A stretch of DNA of 63,619 nucleotides from Psychromarinibacter sediminicola (GTDB taxonomy: Bacteria; Pseudomonadota; Alphaproteobacteria; Rhodobacterales; Rhodobacteraceae), in NCBI RefSeq assembly GCF_029168335.1, contig NZ_JARGYC010000023.1:1-63619 (forward strand). The letters are read 5' to 3'. This document shows, in pieces, positions 44,220 to 53,340 of this stretch. A program made the position numbers and the translations under genes. The notes under the pieces were generated by a model, which was not told the origin of the DNA, ran no database searches, and saw only the letters and a list, made by a program, of their open reading frames with translations. The stretch's first letter is position 1. The number at the start of each line of letters is the position of its first letter.

Positions 44220-45221
44220 CTACGCCGGGGCGCCCACCTCTTCGCCATGCAGTCGGTCGATGATCCGCCGGACCAGCGCGATGTCGGCGAAGATGGCGTG
44301 CAGATCCTCCTCCATCTCGGTCACCGACGTCGTCAGCCCGCCCATCTTCATAAAACTGCCGCCGCGCGCCAGGGCGAGGTAGAACGCGCTCCCCTCGAAG
44401 CCGGCGACCATCGACTTCGTGCCCTTCCGGCCGCCTTCGTCCTCGCCGATCGCCAGCAGCGAATCGAGGAAGGGGGGCGGCATGAAGGCGCGGGCTTCGT
44501 CGGGCCGGTCGGCATGCACCTCGAACGCGCGCTCGAATCGCTCGTGCTCCAGCTCGACCCGCGGCATCCCCCGGCCCCGGTCGCCGGAGAACAGGCCGCT
44601 GAGCGTGTTGCCGATGGCGCCGTAGTCCCGCGCGACCAGGATGCGCCCCGGCGCCTCGACCGGCACCGCGATATGGAACAGCAGGCCGTCGAACACGGTT
44701 CTGGTCTTGGTCTTGTTGTCGCTGTCGCGGGTCTTCTTGGTCAGCCGCGCCTCGACCATGTGATAGGACGTGTCGCGATAGGTGCCGCGAAGCTCGTCCG
44801 TCAGGTTCGCCCGGTCATAGCTGCCCAGCATGCCCAGCGCGCGCATCTGGCTCACCGGGAAGTCGCGGGTCGGCGTGCTGGAGAATTGCAGCTCGCCCAC
44901 ATGGTCGCAGATCGCCGGCATCACCGCCTGCTCCACCGCGCCGGACCAGGCATTGGCCTGGGCGCTGCGGATCGTCAGCCCGACGATCACGCCGAGTCCG
45001 ACGGCCACCAGCGCGAAGATAAACCGCGCCTCTCCCTGAATCAGGAAAGACAGCACCGCGCCCAGCGCGACCCCCGCGCCGATGCAGATGAAAAGCCATT
45101 TGCGCGCGGTGGCCAGGCGCCGCAGGCGCTCGGTCTCGATCTTTTCCAGGGCCGGGGCGACGTGGTCGCGGAACACGGGCGCAAAGCCCTGCTCCAGCGG
45201 GGTCCGCTCGGTGAAGTCCAT
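44220..45221 (-). CDS. DUF3137 domain-containing membrane protein
   Basis: The protein has 333 residues. Two adjacent N-terminal membrane helices (KWLFICIGAGVALGAVLSFLI and ARFIFALVAVGLGVIVGLTI) are followed by a soluble domain of the DUF3137 type: DRANLTDELRGTYRDTSYHMVEARL, TVFDGLLFHIAVPVEAPGRILVARDYG and FERAFEVHADRPDEARAFMPPPFLDSLLAI. Function is unknown; similar proteins occur in membrane stress contexts in alphaproteobacteria. It is downstream of arfB on the same strand with a 60-bp gap. Confidence 0.8.
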   Translation of the reverse strand: MDFTERTPLEQGFAPVFRDHVAPALEKIETERLRRLATARKWLFICIGAGVALGAVLSFLIQGEARFIFALVAVGLGVIVGLTIRSAQANAWSGAVEQAVMPAICDHVGELQFSSTPTRDFPVSQMRALGMLGSYDRANLTDELRGTYRDTSYHMVEARLTKKTRDSDNKTKTRTVFDGLLFHIAVPVEAPGRILVARDYGAIGNTLSGLFSGDRGRGMPRVELEHERFERAFEVHADRPDEARAFMPPPFLDSLLAIGEDEGGRKGTKSMVAGFEGSAFYLALARGGSFMKMGGLTTSVTEMEEDLHAIFADIALVRRIIDRLHGEEVGAPA

Positions 45222-45281
45222 GAATGCCTCCCGTCGAATATCGGCGCAGCTTAGACGCGGCGCCGCGCTCCGCGCAACGGC

Positions 45282-45704
45282 TCAGGCATCGGGATCGACG
45301 GGGCCGCGCAGTGCCTTCTTCTGGCCGCGGGCCTTCTTCGACTCGACCCGGCGCCGCTTTGACGCCAGCGTCGGGCGGGTGGGAATGCGGCGGCGCGGGC
45401 GTTCCAGCGCCTTGCGGATCAGCTCGACAAGGCGGTCGCGGGCAATGTCGCGGTTGCGGGCCTGATGGCGCGTCTCGTCCACCCGGATCAGCATCGCGCC
45501 GTCATTGGTCCAGCGCCGCCCGGCCAGCCGCTTCAGGCGCCGCTTCACCGGATCGGGCAGGTTCGGCGACCGCTCCGCCTCGAACCGCAGCTCGACGGCG
45601 GTGGCGACGTTGTTCACGTTCTGCCCGCCGGGGCCGCCGGCGCGGGTGAACTGCTCGGTCAGTTCCCAGTCCTCGATCGCGATCTGGTCGTTGATTCTCA
45701 GCAT
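45282..45704 (-). CDS. arfB: alternative ribosome-rescue aminoacyl-tRNA hydrolase ArfB
   Basis: The protein has 140 residues. The catalytic GGQ motif is in EQFTRAGGPGGQNVNNVATAVELRF. The basic C-terminal tail (RIPTRPTLASKRRRVESKKARGQKKALRG) that enters the empty mRNA channel of stalled ribosomes is present. It hydrolyses peptidyl-tRNA on ribosomes lacking a stop codon, backing up tmRNA. Upstream on the same strand is a separate transcription unit with a striking match to the 16S rRNA 3' end (45755-45950). Confidence 0.94.
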   Translation of the reverse strand: MLRINDQIAIEDWELTEQFTRAGGPGGQNVNNVATAVELRFEAERSPNLPDPVKRRLKRLAGRRWTNDGAMLIRVDETRHQARNRDIARDRLVELIRKALERPRRRIPTRPTLASKRRRVESKKARGQKKALRGPVDPDA

Positions 45705-45754
45705 GGCCCCGGTTCCGCGTTGACGGGCGCAAGGATAACGCGCCGGGGCGCAAC

Positions 45755-45781
45755 GAAAAGGGCCGCCATGTCCGGCGGCCC
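45755..45781 (-). terminator. intrinsic terminator of the arfB-upstream transcript
   Basis: On the minus strand GGGCCGCC / GGCGGCCC with a six-base loop is followed by TTTT. It ends the unit starting near 45950, about 50 bp before arfB, so arfB expression must read through it or start later. Confidence 0.8.
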
Positions 45782-45950
45782 CTCGAGTCCTTATGGAGAA
45801 GTTCGGTTAGGACCTTTCTTCAGTCCAATCGAAAGGAGGTCCCTCTTCGGGGCTGCCCTCAGACGGAATATCCTCCGACTGTTCCGACACCTTTCTCCAA
45901 TATCGCTCTAGACACTGGATCACCTCCTTTCGCTGGTTTCTGATAGGGGC
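45755..45950 (-). ncRNA. candidate structured small RNA or leader upstream of arfB
   Basis: The 336-bp gap 45705-46040 holds no long gene but has a full transcription unit on the minus strand. It comprises TTGACA at 45973-45978 (within ACAGA-N7-TCTGT), a transcript start near 45945 and the terminator at 45755-45781. The RNA contains GAAAGGAGGTGATCCAG (45915-45931), a 17-base exact complement of the 16S rRNA 3' end, and ACCTCCTTTCG (45830-45840), able to pair with it over 11 bases. Two small frames are open. MSRAILEKGVGTVGGYSV (GTG 45915) has ideal ribosome-site spacing. A frame ending GPPFDWTEERS at 45807 has more protein-like composition but no well-placed start. Whether it is an sRNA, a leader or a micro-gene is undecided. 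Confidence 0.45.
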
Positions 45951-45972
45951 AGCGTCGCACAGATTTTGTGTC

Positions 45973-45978
45973 TGTCAA
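45973..45978 (-). promoter_or_regulatory. -35 box of the arfB-upstream unit
   Basis: A perfect TTGACA on the minus strand is overlapped by the inverted repeat ACAGA (45959-45963) / TCTGT (45971-45975). No good -10 hexamer is seen at 16-18 bp, so strength is uncertain. Confidence 0.4.
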
Positions 45979-46040
45979 ATGTTTTCACGCAAGCTCTGGC
46001 GAATTTCTGACGCCCCTGGAAACATGTGCCGAAAATGCGC

Positions 46041-46676
46041 TCAGGCGGGCCGCGCCCCGCGCATCCGGTCGACGATGATCCGGAACGGGATCAGCGCGAT
46101 CAGCGCCAGCGTCAGCTTCACCATCCAGTCGGCGACGGCCAGCGAAACCCAGAGCGGAACGACCGGCCCCGCGCCCAGAAGCGGCAGCGTCTCGTTCGCC
46201 CAGCTCACGTCGTTCGCCGGCTCGATAAAGGCGAGGCCGGCGGAGAAGGCGATGGTGAAGAAGATCGCCGTGTCCACGGTGGAGCCGATCAGCGTCGAGG
46301 CCAGCGGCGCGCGCCACCAGCGGCCCTCGCGCAGGCGGTCGAAGATCGCCACGTCCAGCAGCTGTGCCGTCAGGAAGGCAAGGCCCGAGCCGATGGCGAC
46401 GCGGAGCGTCACGGCCGGGTAGGTGAAACCGTCGCCCTGCAGCGTGATCTGGGTGCCGATCAGGGAGCAGGCCACACCGGTGAGAAAGCCCGCGAAGACG
46501 ACCTTGCGCGCGGTGGCGGGGCCGTAGACGCGGTTCATCACGTCGGTGACGAGGAAGGCCAGCGGATAGGTGAAGGCGCCCCAGGTCAGCCATTGACCGA
46601 ACAGGAACTGGACGAGGATGTTGGACGCCACGACGATGGCGGCCATGGCGAGGATGCCGGGGAGGATACGGGTCAT
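46041..46676 (-). CDS. yhhQ: queuosine precursor transporter (YhhQ/VUT family)
   Basis: The protein has 211 residues with about six membrane helices. QWLTWGAFTYPLAFLVTDVMNRVYGPATARKVVFAGFL is the VUT/ECF-like signature, and PLASTLIGSTVDTAIFFTIAF and AVADWMVKLTLALIALIPFRIIV follow. It takes up queuosine precursors (preQ0 or preQ1). Its upstream region can fold into hairpins (46694-46728), but these do not match the preQ1 riboswitch classes I know. QueG is encoded elsewhere in the window. Confidence 0.92.
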   Translation of the reverse strand: MTRILPGILAMAAIVVASNILVQFLFGQWLTWGAFTYPLAFLVTDVMNRVYGPATARKVVFAGFLTGVACSLIGTQITLQGDGFTYPAVTLRVAIGSGLAFLTAQLLDVAIFDRLREGRWWRAPLASTLIGSTVDTAIFFTIAFSAGLAFIEPANDVSWANETLPLLGAGPVVPLWVSLAVADWMVKLTLALIALIPFRIIVDRMRGARPA

Positions 46677-46791
46677 GTTGTGGTCCGTTTTGGCAAGGTT
46701 GCGGAGACTTGGTCCCCCGGCAGGGGACGCGGCGCCTTACCGCCCCGCCCCCGGTCCGTCAAGCGCTCCGTCGAGGCGGCCCGTCGGGCCG

Positions 46792-47682
46792 TCAAGGCGG
46801 CAGACGGTATTCCACGAACTCGGTAACCTGGAACGGGCGGAAGTTGTCGTCGGAGATCATCGTCAGCCGGATCGCGCCGCCGGCATCCCGCCAGACAGAG
46901 AGGCCTTCCAGGTTGTCATGGGTACCGACGCGGGTCTCCAGAACCGTCCGTTCGTCTCTAATGCCATCGTTCGTGACGTCGAAGCTGCGCACCCGGCTGC
47001 GGAATCCGAAGAGTCCGGTGAAGTCGCGCTCCAGCAGATACAGCCGGCCGTCCGGCCCGAAATCGGCCCCGGTGGGCAGGAACTCGCCGCGCCGGGGCAA
47101 GTCGAACGCATAGGTCCATTCGCCGCCGGCGAACCGGTAGACCGGAAACGGCAGCAGCTTGCGCCCCGACCGCTCCGGCAGGGTATAAAGCGCGCCGTCC
47201 GGCCCGATGGCCAGCGCCTCGAGCGACGAGTTCAGTTGAAGCCGGTCGAAATGCGGATGCTGTGGCAGGTCCGTGGCGGCGCTGTCGGGCCGCGCATAGG
47301 CCCAGACGCGGTGCTTGCCCTCGAAGGAAACGAAGACCCGGCCGTCGGCGCCCTGCGCCAGCCCCTCGGCGTCGGTCCAGAACCGGCCGAGCGCCTCGTT
47401 CTCCGGCCCCTTCAACTTGCGGACGGGGCCGGCCTCGACCCCGGCTATGCTGTCGCCCTCGCGCAGCAGGCGGCCCTGCACGATGCCGCCCCGGTCGGAG
47501 ATCGCGGTGAAGCGCGTGCCGTCGGCATCGACCTCCAGCCCGGAAAACCCGCCGAACGCCTTGCCGGACTCCTCCCAGGTGTAGCTGCCCACATGCTCGG
47601 CCATGCCCGGCGATCCGGCGGGGGCCGGGCCGCAGGCGGCGAGCATCAGCAGGGCTACTGCGACGCGAGGACGGTGGCGCAT
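46792..47682 (-). CDS. lipoprotein with esterase-like activity of phytase domain
   Basis: The protein has 296 residues. [19 protein letters not shown] is a lipoprotein signal (lipobox LAAC). The rest is a beta-propeller-like esterase-phytase domain: [64 protein letters not shown] and [26 protein letters not shown]. Substrate unknown. It overlaps the upstream lipoprotein gene mepA by 28 bp, so the two are translated as a pair. Confidence 0.85.
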   Translation of the reverse strand: MRHRPRVAVALLMLAACGPAPAGSPGMAEHVGSYTWEESGKAFGGFSGLEVDADGTRFTAISDRGGIVQGRLLREGDSIAGVEAGPVRKLKGPENEALGRFWTDAEGLAQGADGRVFVSFEGKHRVWAYARPDSAATDLPQHPHFDRLQLNSSLEALAIGPDGALYTLPERSGRKLLPFPVYRFAGGEWTYAFDLPRRGEFLPTGADFGPDGRLYLLERDFTGLFGFRSRVRSFDVTNDGIRDERTVLETRVGTHDNLEGLSVWRDAGGAIRLTMISDDNFRPFQVTEFVEYRLPP

Positions 47683-48590
47683 TGCGCGGGAAGGTCGGCG
47701 AGCACGGTCTCCCGGCGCGGTGTCGGCGGCGGCGCGTCGGGGTCGGGCGGCGGCGGGTTCAGGATGTTGTTCACCCATTCCTGCGCCTCTTCGCAACCGT
47801 CGCCCGGTGGCGGCGGGGCCTGGTTCACGCAGCCGCTGGCCCCGTCGGGACAGGCAAGCCGCACGTGGAAGTGATAGTGATGCCCCCACCACGGCCGGAT
47901 CCTGCGCAGCCACGACCGGTCGCCGGTGGCGGTCTTGCACATGTGGACCTTGGCGCCGGGGAACACGAAGATCCGGGCCACGGCCGGGTCGCTGGCGGCG
48001 GCCTTCAGGACCTCCATATGCTGCTGCGTCCAGTTGTCGTTGATATAGGCCCCGTTCGCCCGGCGCAGCGAGATCGACGAGATGTTCTCGCGCTGCGCCG
48101 GCGTCAGGTCCAGCCGCTTCGGCGGCAACATCCAGATGTCGGCATCCAGCCCGATCTGGTGCGAGCGGTGGCCGGTCAGCATCGGCCCGCCGCGCGGCTG
48201 CGACATGTCGCCGACATAGAGACCCTCCCACCCCGGCTGCGTCGCGGCGAAGCGGGACAGCCGCTTGACGTAGTCGATCAGCTCGGGATGGCCCCAGTTG
48301 CGGTTGCGCGACAGGCGCATCGCCTGCCAGGTCGGCCCGGTCTCGGGCAGCTGCACGGCCCCGGCCACGCAGCCCCCGGCATAGCTGCCATAGGGGGCGG
48401 GCGGCTGCGGCGAGCCGGCCTTCACCCGGCCGAAGAGCTGCTTGGCGATGGCATTCGGGTCGAAATCGGCCGCCGCGAAGGTCAGCGCGGCGTCGGCGGT
48501 GGCGTCCTTGTCGGTGTCGGCGTCGTCGCGCCCGCCGCCACAGGCGGCAAGGCCGAGGGTCAGGCCAAGGAGGGCGAGCTTTCGGACCAT
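47655..48590 (-). CDS. mepA: penicillin-insensitive murein endopeptidase, lipoprotein form
   Basis: The protein has 311 residues. [20 protein letters not shown] is a lipoprotein signal. Peptidase M74 zinc motifs are [12 protein letters not shown] and [51 protein letters not shown] is the family N-terminal block. It cleaves D-Ala-mDAP cross-links in peptidoglycan. It overlaps the MFS gene by 31 bp upstream and the esterase-like gene by 28 bp downstream. Confidence 0.9.
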   Translation of the reverse strand: MVRKLALLGLTLGLAACGGGRDDADTDKDATADAALTFAAADFDPNAIAKQLFGRVKAGSPQPPAPYGSYAGGCVAGAVQLPETGPTWQAMRLSRNRNWGHPELIDYVKRLSRFAATQPGWEGLYVGDMSQPRGGPMLTGHRSHQIGLDADIWMLPPKRLDLTPAQRENISSISLRRANGAYINDNWTQQHMEVLKAAASDPAVARIFVFPGAKVHMCKTATGDRSWLRRIRPWWGHHYHFHVRLACPDGASGCVNQAPPPPGDGCEEAQEWVNNILNPPPPDPDAPPPTPRRETVLADLPAQCATVLASQ

Positions 48591-49957
48591 GCGGCGTGGT
48601 CTCCATCCGGTTTCACCCATGCTAGCAGGATCAGCCCGAAGAGAAAAAGCCCTATCAGCGGCGTGACGCCCAGCCGCTGGTTGCCCGTGACATCGGTGAC
48701 AACGGCGATCAGCGCGGGCGCGACGAAGGTCGTCGCCTTGCCCGCCAGCGCATAAAGGCCGAACGCCTCGGTCATCCGCGCCGGGTTGGCCTGCAGCACC
48801 ATCATTGTGCGGCTGGCGGATTGCAGCGCCCCGCCGGCCCCGCCGATCGCCGCGCCGCACAGGTAGAAGGCGATATCGGGGATCGCCGTGCCCGGCGCCA
48901 GCGGCATCCACAGCACGCTGTCCTCGGCGATGGAGGTGATGACCACCGCGACCAGCAGCAGGACGACGATACAGACCCTAAGCACCGGTTTAGGGCCGAA
49001 GGCGCGGTCCGCCTTGCCGCCGATCCAGGCGAATACCGCGCCGGTGATCGCGGCCACGATCCCGAACACGCCGATATCCACCACCGTCCATCCCAGCACG
49101 CCCAGCGCGTAGACCCCGCCGAACGTATACATCCCGTTCAGCGCGTCGCGGTACAGCATGGACGAGCCGAGATAGGCCGACATGGAGACATGGTTGGGCA
49201 GCGACCGCAACGTCGTCAGCAACTCGCGCAGCCCTTTCCGCACCGGGGCGCCGCGCACCACCCCCTGCGCCGGCTCGCGCACCCACAGGAAGAACGGGAT
49301 CATGAAGACCGCGTACCAGACCGCCACGAATGGCCCGACCGAGCGGGTGCCCTCGCGCATGTCGGGGTCGAGGCCCAGAACAGGCTCTATCCCGATGAAA
49401 GTCACGCCCGCCTCGTTCTCGGCGAAGAACACCAGCACCAGCGCCAGCGCCAGCACCCCGCCGACATAACCCCAGGCCCAGCCAGAGCCGGAAATCGCGC
49501 CGATCTCGGCCCGGCTGCCCAGCGACGGCAGCATCGCGTTGGTGAAGATCGTGGCGAATTCCATCCCGATCAGGCCGATCCCGAAGAAGACCAGCACGAC
49601 CACCGGATCGAACGCGCCGGGGTCGGCCAGCCACAGCCCAGCGGCGCCGACGACGTAGAGCGCGGAGAATCCCCAGACATAGGGCAGCCGCCGCCCGGTG
49701 CTGTCGGCCGCGGCGCCCAGGATCGGCGCAAGGACCGCGATGGTCAGGCCGGCGGCGGTCAGGCCATAGCCCCACCACGCCTGCGCCCGGGCCCGCGCGG
49801 CGGCCTGCGGCAGCCCGCCATCCATCAGCATGCCGGCCGCGATTTCCGCGAAATAGGGACCGAAGATGAAGGTCAGGAGCAGGGTGTTGTACGGCTGGCT
49901 CGCCCAGTCGAACATCATCCAGCCCCAGATGCGCTTGCGCGCGCTGATCTCGGCCAT
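48560..49957 (-). CDS. MFS transporter, UMF1/Atg22-like
   Basis: The protein has 465 residues and about 12 membrane helices. The start [36 protein letters not shown] is the UMF1/Atg22 signature (FDWA.QPY). Further blocks are [20 protein letters not shown] and [30 protein letters not shown]. It probably exports amino acids or a similar solute from the cytoplasm, but the substrate is unknown. ATG 49957 is preferred to one 42 bp upstream. Confidence 0.9.
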   Translation of the reverse strand: MAEISARKRIWGWMMFDWASQPYNTLLLTFIFGPYFAEIAAGMLMDGGLPQAAARARAQAWWGYGLTAAGLTIAVLAPILGAAADSTGRRLPYVWGFSALYVVGAAGLWLADPGAFDPVVVLVFFGIGLIGMEFATIFTNAMLPSLGSRAEIGAISGSGWAWGYVGGVLALALVLVFFAENEAGVTFIGIEPVLGLDPDMREGTRSVGPFVAVWYAVFMIPFFLWVREPAQGVVRGAPVRKGLRELLTTLRSLPNHVSMSAYLGSSMLYRDALNGMYTFGGVYALGVLGWTVVDIGVFGIVAAITGAVFAWIGGKADRAFGPKPVLRVCIVVLLLVAVVITSIAEDSVLWMPLAPGTAIPDIAFYLCGAAIGGAGGALQSASRTMMVLQANPARMTEAFGLYALAGKATTFVAPALIAVVTDVTGNQRLGVTPLIGLFLFGLILLAWVKPDGDHAAWSESSPSLA

Positions 49958-50097
49958 CGTCGGAATGTCCCCCAATTGCCCCCGGGTTATGGCAGGCAAT
50001 CTGCCCGTTTCGCAAGACTCCGCGGCCCGCGTTCTTGTCAGCGGCGCCGCGACCGCCTAACTAGCCGACGACGTTTCAGATACAGGGCCGGCGGACC

Positions 50098-50382
50098 ATG
50101 ACATCACTGTTCCAAATCCTCATTCTCATCCTGGACGTGATCTGGTTCATCATGATCGTCCACATCATCATGTCCTGGCTTCTGAACTTCCAGGTCCTGA
50201 ACCCGCGCCAGCCGATCGTTTTCCAGATCTGGACCGGCCTGAACCGGTTCCTGGAGCCGATCTACGAGCCGATCCGCCGCGTCCTGCCCGACACGCGGCC
50301 GCTGGACCTGGCGCCGCTGGTCGCGCTGATCGCCGTATATGCGCTTCGGATCATCATTCGTAACAACATGTACGCATTCTGA
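50098..50382 (+). CDS. YggT-family membrane protein
   Basis: The protein has 94 residues, with two membrane segments (ILILILDVIWFIMIVHIIMSWLL and LDLAPLVALIAVYALRIII). The central NRFLEPIYEPIRRVLPDTRPLDLAP is the family mark. It may act in cell division or membrane organisation, as the family does in cyanobacteria and chloroplasts. It stands alone, before recQ. Confidence 0.92.
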   Translation: MTSLFQILILILDVIWFIMIVHIIMSWLLNFQVLNPRQPIVFQIWTGLNRFLEPIYEPIRRVLPDTRPLDLAPLVALIAVYALRIIIRNNMYAF

Positions 50383-50464
50383 CGCCGCTTCCCGGTTGTT
50401 AAGCGAATCTTCATCTGCGATGTTTCTGCTGAAACGAGCAGTTTGAAGAAAAATCGCGATACAG

Positions 50465-52504
50465 ATGGACCGCGCGGCGCAGCTTCTCGGCACAGTCTTC
50501 GGATTCGACGCCTTCCGGCCCGGCCAGGCCGAGATCGTGGAGGCCGTGGCGGACGGCCGCAACGTTCTGGCGATCATGCCCACGGGCGGCGGCAAGTCGC
50601 TGTGCTACCAGTTGCCCGCGCTGTGCCGCGAGGGCGTGACGGTGGTGATCTCGCCGCTCATCGCGCTGATGCGCGACCAGGTGCGCGCGCTGCGCGAGGC
50701 CGGGGTGGAGGCCGGGGCGCTGACCTCCGGCAACACCACCGAAGAGACCGACGCGGTCTTCGCGGCGCTGGAGGCGGGGCGGCTGAAGCTTCTCTACATG
50801 GCGCCGGAACGGCTCGCCTCGGGCGGCACACAGTCTCTGCTCAGGCGCATCGGCTGCACCCTGATCGCGGTGGACGAGGCGCATTGCGTCAGCCAGTGGG
50901 GGCATGACTTCCGGCCCGACTACCTGGCCATCGGCGCATTGCGGCGGTCGCTGGACGTGCCGCTCGCCGCCTTCACCGCCACGGCGGACGAGGAGACGCG
51001 CGCCGAGATCGTGACCCGCCTGTTCGACGGGCAGGCGCCGCAGACCTTCCTGCGCGGCTTCGACCGGCCGAACATCCACCTCGCCTTCCAGCCGAAGAAC
51101 CAGCCGCGCAAGCAGATCCTCGACTTCGCCGAGCGGCGGCGCGGTCAGTCCGGCATCGTCTATTGCGGCACGCGGGCCAAGACCGAAACGCTGGCCGCCG
51201 CGCTGCGGGCCGAGGGGCACGCGGCCTGTCACTATCACGGCGGAATGGAGCCCGAGGCCCGCCGCGGGGTCGAGGCCCGGTTCAGCCGCGAGGACGGGCT
51301 GATCGTTGTGGCGACGGTGGCCTTCGGCATGGGCATCGACAAGCCCGACATCCGCTGGGTCGCCCATGCCGACCTGCCGAAGTCGATCGAGGCCTATTAC
51401 CAGGAGATCGGCCGCGCCGGCCGAGACGGCGCCCCGGCCGAGACGCTGACGCTGTATGGTGCCGACGACATCCGGCTGCGGCGCACGCAGATCGACGAGG
51501 GGCTGGCGCCGGACGACCGGAAATCGGCCGACCACGCGCGGCTGAACGCCCTTCTGGGCCTGGCCGAAGCGCTGCGCTGCCGGCGGCAGACGCTTCTGGG
51601 CTATTTCGGCGAACAGGCCGAGCCCTGCGGCCATTGCGACCTCTGCGACACGCCGCCCGAGGTGTTCGACGGGACCGAGGCGGTGCGCAAGGCGCTGTCG
51701 GCGATGCTGCGGACGGGCGAAAGCTTCGGCGCCGGGCACCTGATCGACATCCTCATCGGGAACGAGACCGACAAGGTGAAACAGCGCGGGCACGACCGGC
51801 TGCCGACCTTCGGCGTCGGCAAGGACCTGAGCCGCGCGCAGTGGCAGGCGGTCTACCGGCAGATGATGGGGCGCGACCTGTGCCGCCCGGATGCGGAGCG
51901 GCACGGCGCCTTCCGGATGACCGAGGCGGCGCGGCCGATCCTGCGCGGCGAGGAGGGCATCGAGCTGCGGCGCGACACGATCCAGACCGCCAAGGCGCGG
52001 CCGGCGGTGAAGACGCTGGTCAGCGAGGAGGACGCGCCGCTGTTGTCCGCGCTGAAGGCCAAGCGCCGCGCCCTGGCCGAGGCGGCGCGGGTGCCGGCCT
52101 ATGTGATCTTCCCCGACCGCACCCTGATCGAGATGGCCGAGGCGCGGCCCGAGACGCTGGACCAGATGGCGCGGATCTCCGGCGTCGGCGCGAAGAAGCT
52201 GGACCGCTACGGCGCCGCGTTCCTGGAGGTGATCGCCGGCGACCGGCCGGAGCCGGTGCATCCGGTGCGGATGAAGCTGGCGGCGCGCGGCGCGGGCGAG
52301 GTTTATGACCGGCTGTTGCAGGCGCAGGCGGAGCTGGCGCGCGGCGAGGCGGGGACCGACAAGCCGCTGAGCTGCTCGGCCTCGCTCCTGGCCAAGGTCG
52401 CGGCGCTGCGCGAGCCGGATCTGGGCATGCTTGAAAACCTGATGGGCGAGCGGCGGGCGGAGCGGTTCGGGCCGACCTTCCTGAGCATCCTGCAGGAGGC
52501 TTGA
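50465..52504 (+). CDS. recQ: ATP-dependent DNA helicase RecQ
   Basis: The protein has 679 residues. The helicase core has Walker A IMPTGGGKSLCYQLPAL, DEAH box AVDEAHCVSQWGHDFRPDYLAI and C-terminal helicase motifs GMGIDKPDIRWVAHADLPKSIEAYYQEIGRAGRDG. The RecQ zinc-binding cysteines (C391, C394 region, EPCGHCDLCDTPPE), winged-helix and HRDC domain (AYVIFPDRTLIEMAEARPETLDQMARISGVGAKKLDRYG) follow. It unwinds DNA 3'-5' in repair and recombination. It starts 82 bp after yggT. Confidence 0.96.
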   Translation: MDRAAQLLGTVFGFDAFRPGQAEIVEAVADGRNVLAIMPTGGGKSLCYQLPALCREGVTVVISPLIALMRDQVRALREAGVEAGALTSGNTTEETDAVFAALEAGRLKLLYMAPERLASGGTQSLLRRIGCTLIAVDEAHCVSQWGHDFRPDYLAIGALRRSLDVPLAAFTATADEETRAEIVTRLFDGQAPQTFLRGFDRPNIHLAFQPKNQPRKQILDFAERRRGQSGIVYCGTRAKTETLAAALRAEGHAACHYHGGMEPEARRGVEARFSREDGLIVVATVAFGMGIDKPDIRWVAHADLPKSIEAYYQEIGRAGRDGAPAETLTLYGADDIRLRRTQIDEGLAPDDRKSADHARLNALLGLAEALRCRRQTLLGYFGEQAEPCGHCDLCDTPPEVFDGTEAVRKALSAMLRTGESFGAGHLIDILIGNETDKVKQRGHDRLPTFGVGKDLSRAQWQAVYRQMMGRDLCRPDAERHGAFRMTEAARPILRGEEGIELRRDTIQTAKARPAVKTLVSEEDAPLLSALKAKRRALAEAARVPAYVIFPDRTLIEMAEARPETLDQMARISGVGAKKLDRYGAAFLEVIAGDRPEPVHPVRMKLAARGAGEVYDRLLQAQAELARGEAGTDKPLSCSASLLAKVAALREPDLGMLENLMGERRAERFGPTFLSILQEA

Positions 52505-52554
52505 GGCCCGCCCGCCCCGCGGATAGATCGGGGCGGATCTCAAGGAGGCTGTCG

Positions 52555-53334
52555 ATGCTCGTCGTGATTTCCCCGGCCAAGCGCCTGAACGAAACGCCGA
52601 TGGACGGCGTGGAGACCACGCGGCCGCAATTCGAGGCGGAAGCCGCGCGGCTGGCGGGGCATATGCGGCAGCTGAGCCTGCAGAAGCTCAAGGGGCTGAT
52701 GGGGCTGTCAGACGACCTGGCCAAGCTGAACCGGCGGCGGTTCGCCGGATTCATGGATACGCCGGACGCGGCGGCGGTGAAGCCGGCGATGTACCTGTAC
52801 GCGGGCGACACCTATCTGGGGCTGGAGGCGGCGTCGCTAGAGTCCGAGACCGTGGCGTATGCCCAGCGGCACCTGCGGATCCTGTCGGGGCTTTACGGGC
52901 TCTTGCGGCCGCTCGACGGGATACAGCCGCATCGGCTGGAGATGGGCAGCCGGCTGAAGACGCGGCGGGGCGGGAACCTCTACGAGTTCTGGCGAGACCT
53001 GCCGGCGACGGCGCTGAACCAGGCGGCGGAGGAGGCGGGGACCGGCGTGCTGGTGAACTGCGCGAGCCAGGAATATTTCGGGGCGGTGGATCGGGAGCGG
53101 CTCAAGCTGGAGGTGATCACCCCGGGCTTCTTCGAGATGCGGAACGGGGCGCCGAAGGTCGTGAGCTTCTACGCGAAGAAGGCCCGGGGGGCGATGGCGC
53201 GCTTCGTGATGGAGCGGCGGGTGCGCGATCCGGAGGGGCTGAAGGACTTCGATTTCGGGGGCTACCGCTACGATCCGGACCTGAGTCGGGAGGGGCAGCC
53301 GGCATTCGTCCGGAGCGGCGAAGAGGTGGCCTGA
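52555..53334 (+). CDS. yaaA: peroxide-stress response protein YaaA (DUF328)
   Basis: The protein has 259 residues. MLVVISPAKRLNETPMDGVETTRPQFEAEA, YAGDTYLGLEAASLESETVAYAQRHLRILSGLYGLLRPLDGIQPHRLEMGS and NCASQEYFGAVD are the YaaA/DUF328 blocks. In E. coli YaaA lowers free iron during peroxide stress. The start at 52555 follows AAGGAGG. It is 50 bp after recQ and may share its transcript. Confidence 0.95.
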   Translation: MLVVISPAKRLNETPMDGVETTRPQFEAEAARLAGHMRQLSLQKLKGLMGLSDDLAKLNRRRFAGFMDTPDAAAVKPAMYLYAGDTYLGLEAASLESETVAYAQRHLRILSGLYGLLRPLDGIQPHRLEMGSRLKTRRGGNLYEFWRDLPATALNQAAEEAGTGVLVNCASQEYFGAVDRERLKLEVITPGFFEMRNGAPKVVSFYAKKARGAMARFVMERRVRDPEGLKDFDFGGYRYDPDLSREGQPAFVRSGEEVA

Positions 53335-53340
53335 GCCGGG

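Noticed and set aside
45911-45935. Fragment of a 16S rRNA gene
   Set aside because: Only the last 17 bases match the 16S 3' end. The preceding bases do not match the conserved region before it and no ITS, tRNA or 23S follows.
46680-46740. preQ1 riboswitch
   Set aside because: The hairpins do not match the consensus cores of known preQ1 classes; kept only as an unassigned leader.
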